A DNA stretch of 64,000 bases. Origin: Aliiglaciecola lipolytica E3 (GTDB lineage Bacteria > Pseudomonadota > Gammaproteobacteria > Enterobacterales > Alteromonadaceae). The notes beneath the pieces were generated by a model. The model ran no database searches. It was not told the origin of the DNA and saw nothing but the letters and a program-made list of their open reading frames with translations. A program made the position numbers and the translations under genes. The stretch is taken from assembly GCF_000314975.1 (NCBI RefSeq), contig NZ_BAEN01000022.1:1-64000 (forward strand), read 5' to 3'. Positions 56,650-64,000 of the stretch are shown here, in pieces; positions within the stretch are counted from its first letter, which is position 1, and each line of letters begins with the position of its first letter.

Positions 56650-57990
56650 TCAGGTACTCGGAATCGTTAACACTTGTCCTATTCTGACGGTATCGCTGCG
56701 CATATTATTCGCTTCTTTTATAGCACTAATCCGCACATTATAGCGTTGAGCTAGCAACGACAGAGATTCACCGCTTCTAACTTTGTGAGTGCGTTTTTCA
56801 GACCGCGCATTATTTGCCCATAGCGTACCATCTGGCGGGAGTTTTCGAAAATGCTGTTTTATAGCGGAAAATACCGAAGCCGCTAATTTTTGACGATGTT
56901 TACTCCAATTGAGGTTTTTTTCTTCATTGGGGTTAGAAATAAAGCCAACTTCCACCAAGATTGAAGGGATATCAGGTGAGGTCAAAACTGCCAAGCTCGC
57001 TGCCTGAGGTAATTTTTTATGTAAACTGGTTACTTGTTTCAATTCAGAAATTACCATTTTACTAATGTCATAACTGGTAGTTAAAGAATGATCCATGGAC
57101 ATATCCAATAGCGCTTTCGCCAAATAGCGTTCACTGGCCGTATCCTGAATGACCTCTGCTGCCCCACCTAATAACTCAGAATGACGTTCAGTTCGTTCCA
57201 TCCAACGTCCTAATTCAGAATTTGCTCTGCCCATGGACAAAACCCATACCGATGCCCCTTTGGGCTGAGGTGTGGTAAACGCATCTGCGTGAATCGAAAT
57301 AAACAAATCTGCTTTATTCTTACGGGCAATGTCAGGCCGGTTGTTAGGCGATATATAATAATCACCGGTACGAGTCATAATTGCACGTAAGCCTGGCTCT
57401 GCATTAATCAGTTTAGCCAGACGGCTACTCACACTTAGTGTGATATTTTTTTCGTAAGTACCACCGCGTCCTATGGAGCCGGGATCTTCGCCACCATGTC
57501 CTGCATCGATAGCGATAATGATATCTCTGTCACGCGTTGAGTTTTCTGAACTCATTATGACTTGTTGAGTCGATTCTGATTTATCACTTAAATCGATAAC
57601 TAAACGGTTTTTATAAGGTGGAGTTGGCGGCAATGCAAAAATCTCTGCATTTAATTTACGGCTGAGTTCTAACACCACACGCACTGAAGAATCACTTTTT
57701 GCCGTGCTATAACGTACTTTTTTGACTAAATCTGTGGGTTTTACGAATTTTGAAAAGTCTATTTCACCTTTTGTATTGGCTAGATCGATTACCAAACGTT
57801 CTGGGTTTGAAAGAGTGAAATATGAATACTCTGGCTCATCGGTGAGATCTAAAACCACCCGAGTATTATCTGGAGAAGGCCATAAGCGTAGTGCTTCAAT
57901 CGCATTTTGTGCGAGACAAAAATGGCTCACGAGCAGCATCGCGATGCCACACCATAATTGAACCAGAAGCCTTGATACACTATTCATCAT
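56650..57990 (-). CDS. amiB: N-acetylmuramoyl-L-alanine amidase with AMIN and LysM domains
   Basis: A periplasmic zinc amidase that splits daughter-cell peptidoglycan. The 446-residue protein has a signal peptide, an AMIN targeting domain (about 30-130), an Amidase_3 domain (about 153-380; zinc site [10 protein letters not shown], Glu in GGTYEKN, His in FISIHADAF, catalytic Glu in [13 protein letters not shown]) and a C-terminal LysM ([18 protein letters not shown]). It stands between tsaE and mutL, the standard place. Activation by EnvC- or NlpD-type factors is a family feature, not visible here. Confidence 0.95.
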   Translation of the reverse strand: MMNSVSRLLVQLWCGIAMLLVSHFCLAQNAIEALRLWPSPDNTRVVLDLTDEPEYSYFTLSNPERLVIDLANTKGEIDFSKFVKPTDLVKKVRYSTAKSDSSVRVVLELSRKLNAEIFALPPTPPYKNRLVIDLSDKSESTQQVIMSSENSTRDRDIIIAIDAGHGGEDPGSIGRGGTYEKNITLSVSSRLAKLINAEPGLRAIMTRTGDYYISPNNRPDIARKNKADLFISIHADAFTTPQPKGASVWVLSMGRANSELGRWMERTERHSELLGGAAEVIQDTASERYLAKALLDMSMDHSLTTSYDISKMVISELKQVTSLHKKLPQAASLAVLTSPDIPSILVEVGFISNPNEEKNLNWSKHRQKLAASVFSAIKQHFRKLPPDGTLWANNARSEKRTHKVRSGESLSLLAQRYNVRISAIKEANNMRSDTVRIGQVLTIPST

Positions 57991-57992
57991 TA

Positions 57993-58451
57993 TTATTTTT
58001 GTAATATCTCAACAATTTGCCGCCCAATGTCACTAAGCGGGACAATGTGGATGCGCCTTCCACTAGTTTCAAATTCTATACTAATCTCTAAATCAGCTGT
58101 TGCCAATAGGCCAGCGCCTTTATCGGGCCATTCAATTAAGCAAATACAGTCGTCTGCAAAATAATCTCTGATCCCCATGTATTCTAATTCTTCAGGATCA
58201 GATAACCGATATAAATCAAAATGAAAAATTCGCCACGGTGACACTTCATAGGGTTCAACTAAGGTGTAGGTAGGGCTTTTCACATTGCCAACATGTCCTA
58301 AACCCTGCAAAAAACCGCGGCTAAATGAGGTTTTTCCGGCGCCAAGATCACCTTCAAGGTAAATGACTAAATTTTGTGTAGTTAATTTTGCAATTTGAGC
58401 TGCAATACTTAATGTAGCTGCCTCATCAGGCAAAAACTGAGTATATTTCAT
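57993..58451 (-). CDS. tsaE: tRNA threonylcarbamoyladenosine biosynthesis ATPase TsaE
   Basis: A small ATPase that drives the TsaB-TsaD complex making t6A37. The 152-residue protein has the Walker [38 protein letters not shown] and IEWPDKG. It begins 2 nt after nnr. Confidence 0.96.
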   Translation of the reverse strand: MKYTQFLPDEAATLSIAAQIAKLTTQNLVIYLEGDLGAGKTSFSRGFLQGLGHVGNVKSPTYTLVEPYEVSPWRIFHFDLYRLSDPEELEYMGIRDYFADDCICLIEWPDKGAGLLATADLEISIEFETSGRRIHIVPLSDIGRQIVEILQK

Positions 58452-58453
58452 GG

Positions 58454-59977
58454 TTAGTTAACAAGTCGTCTTAAATAGTCAAATAAATCGCTGGCGATCA
58501 TACCACGTTGACCATAGTTTTCTGCCACTAAATCGGCTGCAGCCGAATGCACACAAGTACCATACAAACTGGTATCAGCGGCTGACATCCCTTGTGCAGC
58601 CAACGAACCCAAAATACCAGTTAACACATCTCCCATTCCTGCTGTAGACATCCCCGGATTACCGTTCGCACACACAAAAGCACCTTGAGAATTATGCACG
58701 ATACTACCTGCTCCTTTTAAAATGCAACTTGCAGCATAAGTCTCCGCTAAAGCTGATGCTGCTGCATAACGATCTCTTTCCACCGAATCAACATCGGTGT
58801 TTAACAATCTGGCCGCTTCTGCACTATGTGGAGACATTATTAAAAACGATAATGCTAATTTACGCGGTTGTTTACTTAATAAATTTAATCCATCTGCATC
58901 AATTATCAATGGTTTATCGTGATGGCTGATGTAAGTAAATAACTGACTAAATATTTCTAGGCTCCAGGAGTCTTGCCCAACTCCGGGACCAAAAACAACA
59001 CAATCAGCCCATTCTAACAATTGTGATAAATCTTCACTCGTCACCATCAGCTCTGCTCTACCGTGCATTATTGCCGCAGTTGAATTGGGATGACAAAAGA
59101 CTTTGACTAATCCGGTCCCGCTTCGTAAAGCAGCTTCTGCACATAGACGAATCGCGCCTGCCATGCCGTTATTTCCACCGATACAAAGTAACTTTCCATT
59201 GTTACCTTTGTGACTATTTTGCGCTCTTTGCAAAAGCGGAGCAAAGTCAGCATGAGCGATTAAGCGTGCCGCTGGTTCCGTTATTTGGTTAAATCTTTCC
59301 CCTATATTCAGTGGCTCAAAAATCAGCTCCCCACTTATTTGCCTGCCAAACCCTGTCACTAATCCTGTTTTTATACCTACAAAAGTAATAGTCGTATCAG
59401 CTTCGATACATACGTCGAGGATGGCACCGGAATCTGCGTCTAACCCCGATGGAATATCAATGCTTAAGACATGTGCGCTAGTTTGATTAATGGTTTTGAT
59501 TATTGAACCATAGCTTGACTTAACGGGCCCCTTGAGGCCAGTTCCCAATAATCCGTCAACGATTAAATCAGCCTGATTTAACTCAGACAATTTCAATGTC
59601 GCCACTTCACCGCCAGCTGATATCCACATGGAAAGGGCCTGTGCCGCGTCACCGTTTAACGTGCGAGTTGGATCGATGGATGCCAGACGCACGTTATAGC
59701 CATGCTCTAAAAGCAATCGGGCTGCAATGTATCCATCACCACCATTATTACCCGTACCGACTGCCACTAAAATATTGGCTGTATGCTCAAAGTGCTCGGT
59801 TACCCATTGAAACAGCTTTTTCCCAGCAAGTTGCATCACATCAAACAAAGGAATAGAAAGCTGTTTGGCCGCTTCTGCTTCCCCCTCTTTAACACACTGC
59901 GCTGTAAACAGATTTTGTGATAACCTTTGCTCCAACAATTCTGCTTTTAAGGACCGTCGTGACACAATTATCTCCAC
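58454..59977 (-). CDS. nnr: Bifunctional NAD(P)H-hydrate epimerase/dehydratase
   Basis: Repairs hydrated NAD(P)H. The protein, up to 507 residues, has an N-terminal YjeF epimerase half (LVAVGTGNNGGDGYIAARLLLEHG; DGLLGTGLKGPV; DIPSGLDADSG) and a C-terminal ADP-dependent dehydratase half (GNNGMAGAIRLCAEAALRSGTGLVKV; GPGVGQ; NGNPGMSTAGMGDVLTGILGS). The start is uncertain: the frame opens with GTG at 59977 and has only GTG and TTG codons before the conserved region, which begins about LSQNLF (near 59920). It is divergent from queG and may overlap it. Confidence 0.93.
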   Translation of the reverse strand: MEIIVSRRSLKAELLEQRLSQNLFTAQCVKEGEAEAAKQLSIPLFDVMQLAGKKLFQWVTEHFEHTANILVAVGTGNNGGDGYIAARLLLEHGYNVRLASIDPTRTLNGDAAQALSMWISAGGEVATLKLSELNQADLIVDGLLGTGLKGPVKSSYGSIIKTINQTSAHVLSIDIPSGLDADSGAILDVCIEADTTITFVGIKTGLVTGFGRQISGELIFEPLNIGERFNQITEPAARLIAHADFAPLLQRAQNSHKGNNGKLLCIGGNNGMAGAIRLCAEAALRSGTGLVKVFCHPNSTAAIMHGRAELMVTSEDLSQLLEWADCVVFGPGVGQDSWSLEIFSQLFTYISHHDKPLIIDADGLNLLSKQPRKLALSFLIMSPHSAEAARLLNTDVDSVERDRYAAASALAETYAASCILKGAGSIVHNSQGAFVCANGNPGMSTAGMGDVLTGILGSLAAQGMSAADTSLYGTCVHSAAADLVAENYGQRGMIASDLFDYLRRLVN

Positions 59978-61107
59978 TTTTTCTGGACGAATTGGCTAAA
60001 AATATCAAGGAGTGGGGCAAAGCGCTAGGTTTTCAGCAAGTAGGTATAGCAGACACCGATTTATCGCAACATCAGAAGTACCTAAAAAGTTGGCTTGAAA
60101 AGGGTTACAACGGCAATATGCAGTTTTTTGAACGGAATCAAGAAAAGCGTGCAGATCCGGCGCAATTGCTACCCGGTACGCTGCGTCTAATCAGTGTCAG
60201 AATGGATTATTTGCCACCAGACGCAAGTTTCGCGCGCGATCTAAAGCAATCAGGTACAGCTTACATCAGTCGTTATGCGGTGGGTCGTGATTATCATAAA
60301 TTGTTGCGCAATAGACTGAAAAAATTAGGAGAGAAAATTCAGCAACATTTTGCCGAATTAGAATTTCGACCTTTTGTCGACTCAGCGCCAGTATTAGAAC
60401 ACGCTGTGGCCGAAAAAGCGGGAATCGGCTGGACCGGAAAGCATTCTCTAACCTTGAATAAGGAGGCTGGATCCTGGTTCTTCTTAGGTGAGTTGTTCGT
60501 CAATATCCCGTTACCAATAGACCAACCCATTCAAAATGATTGTGGCAGTTGCACAGCTTGTTTAACCATTTGTCCAACTCAGGCTATTGTTGAACCTTAT
60601 GTTGTTGACGCTAGACGATGTATTTCTTATTTAACCATCGAACATGATGGCGTCATTCCTGAACAATTCAGGACAGCGATGGGAAATCGCATTTATGGTT
60701 GTGATGATTGCCAGCTCATTTGCCCTTGGAACCGTTACGCACATTTAACCCAAGAAAAGGATTTCTATGCAAGAGTGGCAATTAAGAGTCAAGACTTGCT
60801 CGTGCTGTTTGCTTGGGATGAGAATGAATTTCTGGCAAATACTGAAGGTTCAGCTATCAGACGAATTGGCTATCAGAAGTGGCAAAGAAATATCGCTATT
60901 GCGTTAGGCAACGCTGACTTTGATACCAACATTTTAAGTACGTTGAAATCCAAATTGCAAAACACCAGCGAAATGGTTGCAGAACACATTCAATGGGCGA
61001 TTGAACAACAACTAAATAAACAGTTGAATACGCCCCCAAATAATGAACAAAGGCTAACTAAACGCCTAATTAGAAGTGTCGAAAAAGGGCTTCCTCGAGA
61101 CGCCTAA
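59959..61107 (+). CDS. queG: Epoxyqueuosine reductase QueG
   Basis: A cobalamin and iron-sulfur enzyme making queuosine in tRNA. The 382-residue protein has GFQQVGIADTD at the start, SAPVLEHAVAEKAGIGWTGKHSL in the middle, and two ferredoxin-type [4Fe-4S] motifs, CGSCTACLTICPTQAI and GCDDCQLICPWN, then a HEAT-like C-terminus. I use the GTG at 59959, with AAGGA five nt before; an ATG 14 codons upstream would add poorly conserved residues. Confidence 0.94.
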   Translation: MTQLSPLFLDELAKNIKEWGKALGFQQVGIADTDLSQHQKYLKSWLEKGYNGNMQFFERNQEKRADPAQLLPGTLRLISVRMDYLPPDASFARDLKQSGTAYISRYAVGRDYHKLLRNRLKKLGEKIQQHFAELEFRPFVDSAPVLEHAVAEKAGIGWTGKHSLTLNKEAGSWFFLGELFVNIPLPIDQPIQNDCGSCTACLTICPTQAIVEPYVVDARRCISYLTIEHDGVIPEQFRTAMGNRIYGCDDCQLICPWNRYAHLTQEKDFYARVAIKSQDLLVLFAWDENEFLANTEGSAIRRIGYQKWQRNIAIALGNADFDTNILSTLKSKLQNTSEMVAEHIQWAIEQQLNKQLNTPPNNEQRLTKRLIRSVEKGLPRDA

Positions 61108-61117
61108 TTACAGGCCA

Positions 61118-61729
61118 CTATTGATCCAAAAATACATGGAAATAGGTTTTCCCGTTTTTACTGGTAGATGACGAAGACGTACCTGAGTAATCCCACCAGT
61201 CCATTTCACGCATAGCTGAAATTACTTTACCCCACTCTTGATGTTCACCTGCATACTCACCAATCAGTTGGCAACGGCTATTGTCACAATCAAGTTGGTG
61301 AAGTTCGATAAGATCTGCATTTTTATGTAGTGCTAAAAAATCGCTGATTTGATTCTGTGCGGTTAAATTAGCATCGTTAGCAGAGAAACTCTGTTCAAAC
61401 TCTCGTTTTTTCTTGTCTGTTTGAGTTCTAGCATGTTTCGACTGTTGAAAAGCATCACCTAGCTCAGCAAGTGGGTGCGTTTTATTCAGATCAGACAAGG
61501 TTTCTTCTGAAAGGTCCTTTGTCGAGACAATCTCTATTTCAATGTCTTGCGATGTTTCTGCATTTTCAGAAACATCAGGCAAAGCTGGCAGTTTTTCATC
61601 GCTATCCACTTCAATAATCAACTTAGAGATTTCTTTTGTGGGGCTATCATCAGTTTGATAACTACCAAACCAGTAACCAGCGGCAAAAAATAAAACTGCA
61701 CTAACAATGAGAAGCAAAGGACTTTTCAC
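61118..61729 (-). CDS. Hypothetical membrane-anchored protein next to hemE
   Basis: A 203-residue protein with one N-terminal membrane helix (LLLIVSAVLFFAAGYWFGSY), an acidic, Lys- and Ser-rich middle (about 35-120), and a C-terminal globular part (HQLDCDNSRCQLIGEYAGEHQEWGKVISAMREMDWWDYSG) with two nearby cysteines that could form a disulfide in the periplasm. GTG start, 5 nt after the hemE stop, so it is likely cotranslated with hemE. I do not recognise the family. Confidence 0.78.
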   Translation of the reverse strand: MKSPLLLIVSAVLFFAAGYWFGSYQTDDSPTKEISKLIIEVDSDEKLPALPDVSENAETSQDIEIEIVSTKDLSEETLSDLNKTHPLAELGDAFQQSKHARTQTDKKKREFEQSFSANDANLTAQNQISDFLALHKNADLIELHQLDCDNSRCQLIGEYAGEHQEWGKVISAMREMDWWDYSGTSSSSTSKNGKTYFHVFLDQ

Positions 61730-61734
61730 GATAC

Positions 61735-62799
61735 TTATTCTTGGTGATATTGTTTACTGAATTTATGCACAGCTTCGACAAACACACCTGCATTTTCAGG
61801 TGGAACATCAAGATGAATGCCGTGACCTAGATTAAATACATGTCCTGTTCCGTTACCAAATCCCGCAAGTATTGTTTTGACTTCGTCTTCAATTCTTGCC
61901 GCAGGTGCATACAAAATGGAAGGATCCATATTACCTTGCAGCGCAACACGGTCACCCACTCGACGTTTCGCTTCAGCGATATCGATGGTCCAATCAAGTC
62001 CAACGCCGTCACATCCGGTATCCGCGATTTTTTCTAACCAAGCGCCACCGTTTTTGGTAAACAGTGTCACAGGAACTCTTTGACCGTCATGTTCGCGAAT
62101 CAGACCATCTACAATTTTATGCATGTATTGCAACGAAAATAATTGATAATCTCTTGGCGTAAGCACGCCTCCCCAAGTATCAAATACCATCACTGATTGT
62201 GCACCAGCCTTAATTTGTGCATTCAGATAAGCGATAACAGAATCAGCAAGTTTATCGAGTAATAAATGTAATGCGTTAGGATCTGCATAAGCCATCTTTT
62301 TAATTTTGGTAAATGCTTTACTCGCGCCACCTTCAACCATATAGGTGGCCAAAGTCCAAGGGCTACCGGAGAATCCGATTAGTGGTACTTCACCTTTTAA
62401 ATTGCGACGAATGGTACGCACCGCATTCATTACGTAACCCAATTCATCTTCCGGATCAGGAATTGGCAATGCCTCTATTTGTGCTTTCGATGACAGCGCA
62501 TGTTTAAATTTGGGTCCCTCACCTGTTTCAAAATACAAGCCTAGGCCCATCGCATCTGGAATTGTTAATATATCTGAAAACAAAATTGCGGCATCTAAAT
62601 CAAAACGTCTTAACGGTTGTAAAGTGACTTCACAGGCCAGTTCAGCATTTTTACACAGTGACATAAAATCGCCCGCTTCAGCTCGCGTTGCTTTATACTC
62701 TGGCAAATAGCGCCCTGCTTGTCGCATCATCCAAACTGGTGTTGTGTCGACAGGTTGACGTAGCAAAGCGCGAATATAGCGATCGTTTTTTAACTGCAT
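61735..62799 (-). CDS. hemE: Uroporphyrinogen decarboxylase
   Basis: Decarboxylates uroporphyrinogen III to coproporphyrinogen III. The 354-residue protein has the signatures [19 protein letters not shown] and [30 protein letters not shown], and the C-terminal [17 protein letters not shown]. The nudC-hemE order is as in E. coli, but here they are separated by about 280 nt that seem to hold an sRNA gene. Promoter not clearly seen. Confidence 0.97.
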   Translation of the reverse strand: MQLKNDRYIRALLRQPVDTTPVWMMRQAGRYLPEYKATRAEAGDFMSLCKNAELACEVTLQPLRRFDLDAAILFSDILTIPDAMGLGLYFETGEGPKFKHALSSKAQIEALPIPDPEDELGYVMNAVRTIRRNLKGEVPLIGFSGSPWTLATYMVEGGASKAFTKIKKMAYADPNALHLLLDKLADSVIAYLNAQIKAGAQSVMVFDTWGGVLTPRDYQLFSLQYMHKIVDGLIREHDGQRVPVTLFTKNGGAWLEKIADTGCDGVGLDWTIDIAEAKRRVGDRVALQGNMDPSILYAPAARIEDEVKTILAGFGNGTGHVFNLGHGIHLDVPPENAGVFVEAVHKFSKQYHQE

Positions 62800-62963
62800 G
62801 ATTTATCCGTTTTAAAAGTGTTGAGCTGAAATAGCGCCATTTACCATTAACGAGTAAGCAATGGGCCATTATCAAAATTGCGGCATAGTTTAGTAAAAAA
62901 GCGCTCTGCTTGGTATATTTATCGGTTTATTTGTTTTTTTATAACAAATATTAAAATTAATTC

Positions 62964-62993
62964 TTGCTTTATGTTATTAGTGTTTGGTATAAA
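62964..62993 (+). promoter_or_regulatory. Promoter for the candidate sRNA
   Basis: TTGCTT (62964-62969) and TATAAA (62988-62993) are separated by 18 nt, giving a predicted start near 63000 on the + strand, directly before the hairpin-terminator structure. The -10 is good; the -35 is moderate (3 of 6 consensus bases). No coding gene lies downstream on this strand. Confidence 0.55.
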
Positions 62994-62999
62994 ACTACT

Positions 63000-63083
63000 G
63001 TTTTAAGAATAATAACAATTAAGAAGCTCGGACAACGAGCCCTTCACGCTAAAAATTCTAACCCTGCTTCGGCAGGGTTTTTT
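63000..63083 (+). ncRNA. Candidate small RNA between nudC and hemE
   Basis: About 84 nt from the predicted start to the T-run. It contains an A/U-rich 5' part (an unstructured region, possibly Hfq-binding), a hairpin GCTCG-gacaa-CGAGC (63026-63040), a linker, and an intrinsic terminator with a cUUCGg tetraloop. No open frame of useful length. The UUCG loop fits + strand transcription; the opposite strand would carry CGAA, which is not stabilising. It does not match any sRNA I recognise. Its terminator overlaps the nudC stop. Confidence 0.6.
63060..63083 (+). terminator. cUUCGg-capped intrinsic terminator
   Basis: Stem AACCCTGC / GCAGGGTT with loop TTCG, followed directly by TTTT (six T in a row counting the stem end). 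A canonical strong terminator on the + strand. On the minus strand a T-run comes only five nt after the stem, so it may also help end nudC. Confidence 0.85.
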
Positions 63084-63924
63084 ATGTCTTATTATCAAAC
63101 TCACTGGTAGGTAAATTAGCGATTCTGCTAAGGGTTTCTTTAATCAATTGACCAGCTATTGAAATCGTTGGCGGTGTCAGAGGTAATTTGTCGGCCTCAT
63201 ACCAATGCGCTTCTAAAATTTCATCACCATCAACTTCTATCTCGCCACTGTCATGTTCCGCAATGAAGCCCATCATCAACGAATGAGGGAATGGCCATGG
63301 CTGGCTATCAAAATATTCAATATTCTTTATTTTAATTCCAACCTCTTCAAACACTTCACGGTGCACCGCTTGTTCGAGGCTTTCTCCACTTTCTACAAAG
63401 CCGGCAAGAGTCGAAAATATTTTTCTTTCTCGTTGTGCCTTTCCTTGGGCAAGTAAAATTTTATCGCCTTTACGGATAGACACTATGATGCACGGTGACA
63501 CACGCGGATAACAACGATGATGACAATTAAAACACTGTGTTGCCATTTCCCAATCAACTTGCTGCATTGTGCTTCCACATTGCCCACAAAAACGGTGTGT
63601 TCTGCGAAACAAAATCCATTGCCAAGCGCGAGCTACCGTTTGAAATAATGGAAAATTTTCACTTAAATAGATACCGCGCAGGCTGATGGTTTCAAACTCT
63701 TCTAATTCGAGTTGCTCGTTACCCACGTCGATAGCCAAACAAGGAGCTCCTTGGTATTCACCTAAAGAAATAATCTGATCATTATAGTGATGGACGATAG
63801 GAAGATCTTGCCATGTAGATTTAAGCAACGCCTGTTGTTGCTTATTTGCGACAACCCTATCCCCCATAAAAATAATCCAATGAACTTCACTGTTAACGCC
63901 GATTTCATCAATATTTATTAGCAT
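63082..63924 (-). CDS. nudC: NAD+ diphosphatase / mRNA de-NADing enzyme NudC
   Basis: A Nudix hydrolase that cleaves NADH and removes NAD caps from RNA. The 280-residue protein has the zinc ribbon CGQC and CFNC, the Nudix box GFVESGESLEQAVHREVFEEVGI, and the NADH-specific array SQPWPFPHS. It is longer than E. coli NudC (257), mostly at the N-terminus. The ATG at 63924 has no strong ribosome binding site. The remaining 76 nt to the window end hold no gene that I can see. Confidence 0.95.
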   Translation of the reverse strand: MLINIDEIGVNSEVHWIIFMGDRVVANKQQQALLKSTWQDLPIVHHYNDQIISLGEYQGAPCLAIDVGNEQLELEEFETISLRGIYLSENFPLFQTVARAWQWILFRRTHRFCGQCGSTMQQVDWEMATQCFNCHHRCYPRVSPCIIVSIRKGDKILLAQGKAQRERKIFSTLAGFVESGESLEQAVHREVFEEVGIKIKNIEYFDSQPWPFPHSLMMGFIAEHDSGEIEVDGDEILEAHWYEADKLPLTPPTISIAGQLIKETLSRIANLPTSEFDNKT

Positions 63925-64000
63925 AACTCACGCTTATGTCTCTTATAAGATACACAGATAAAAGAATTATCTACTGCAAATTTGAAGCCTGTTTAATCGA

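Noticed and set aside
1-64000. CRISPR arrays, insertion sequences, prophage or integrative elements
   Set aside because: No regular spaced repeats, transposase, integrase or phage structural genes were seen; the genes are ordinary chromosomal families.

Overview
The window looks like a chromosome segment of a low-GC marine gammaproteobacterium, most likely Alteromonadales (Alteromonadaceae or a close relative). The grounds are the gene families and gene orders: tRNA-Trp-secE-nusG; nnr-tsaE-amiB-mutL-miaA-hfq-hflX-hflK-hflC; nudC next to hemE; an exported S8 protease with PPC domains; cyanide-insensitive type bd oxidase genes; an aguAB pair; and a Pseudomonadota-type SoxR. I saw no prophage, transposase, integrase or CRISPR array. 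Coding is dense and most genes stand in short operons.

Layout. 1-1400: tRNA-Trp-secE-nusG with a stable-RNA-type promoter and a terminator. 1400-7300: exported subtilase, ABC exporter, RraA-like and MAPEG proteins. 7500-14600: exported methyltransferase-like protein, M13 peptidase, dbpA, then pyrC with a solute-binding-like protein and a crotonase. 14700-19800: an OlsF-like bifunctional acyltransferase and small accessory genes (PhnA-like, DinB-like, lipocalin, GNAT, hydrolase). 20000-23000: GbsR/MarR regulator followed by cioAB. 23000-28000: serine hydrolase, aldo/keto reductase, GH13 lipoprotein, YaeR. 28270-28960: a SoxR locus. 29100-34000: ndh, LysE, two unknown small genes, a TPR lipoprotein, fpr. 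34200-37100: aguAB plus a solute-binding-like protein. 37100-41000: hemH-DUF4112-GST and an AbgT transporter. 41000-48300: a NIT-domain chemoreceptor divergent from a four-gene Ras-like GTPase operon. 48300-64000: gcdH, hflKC-hflX-hfq-miaA-mutL-amiB-tsaE-nnr, queG, hemE, nudC and a candidate sRNA.

Three parts deserve most attention. (1) 43296-48271 encodes a coiled-coil protein, a membrane protein with a roadblock/longin-like cytosolic region and a periplasmic OmpA domain, a Ras-like GTPase lacking the Gln61 equivalent, and a PAS-GGDEF-EAL protein with degenerate GGDEF but intact EAL residues. This reads as an envelope-linked GTPase switch acting on cyclic-di-GMP. (2) At 28274-28521, soxR is divergent from a near-copy of the enterobacterial soxS promoter. 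Instead of soxS, that promoter drives an unannotated 42-codon gene with a good ribosome binding site, translationally coupled to a VOC-family gene. (3) Between hemE and nudC, a promoter, a hairpin and a cUUCGg-capped terminator on the + strand outline an sRNA of about 84 nt.

Several starts were moved to internal ATG or GTG codons where a ribosome binding site or signal peptide supports this. All function calls come from motif and family recognition by reading; no database search was run.
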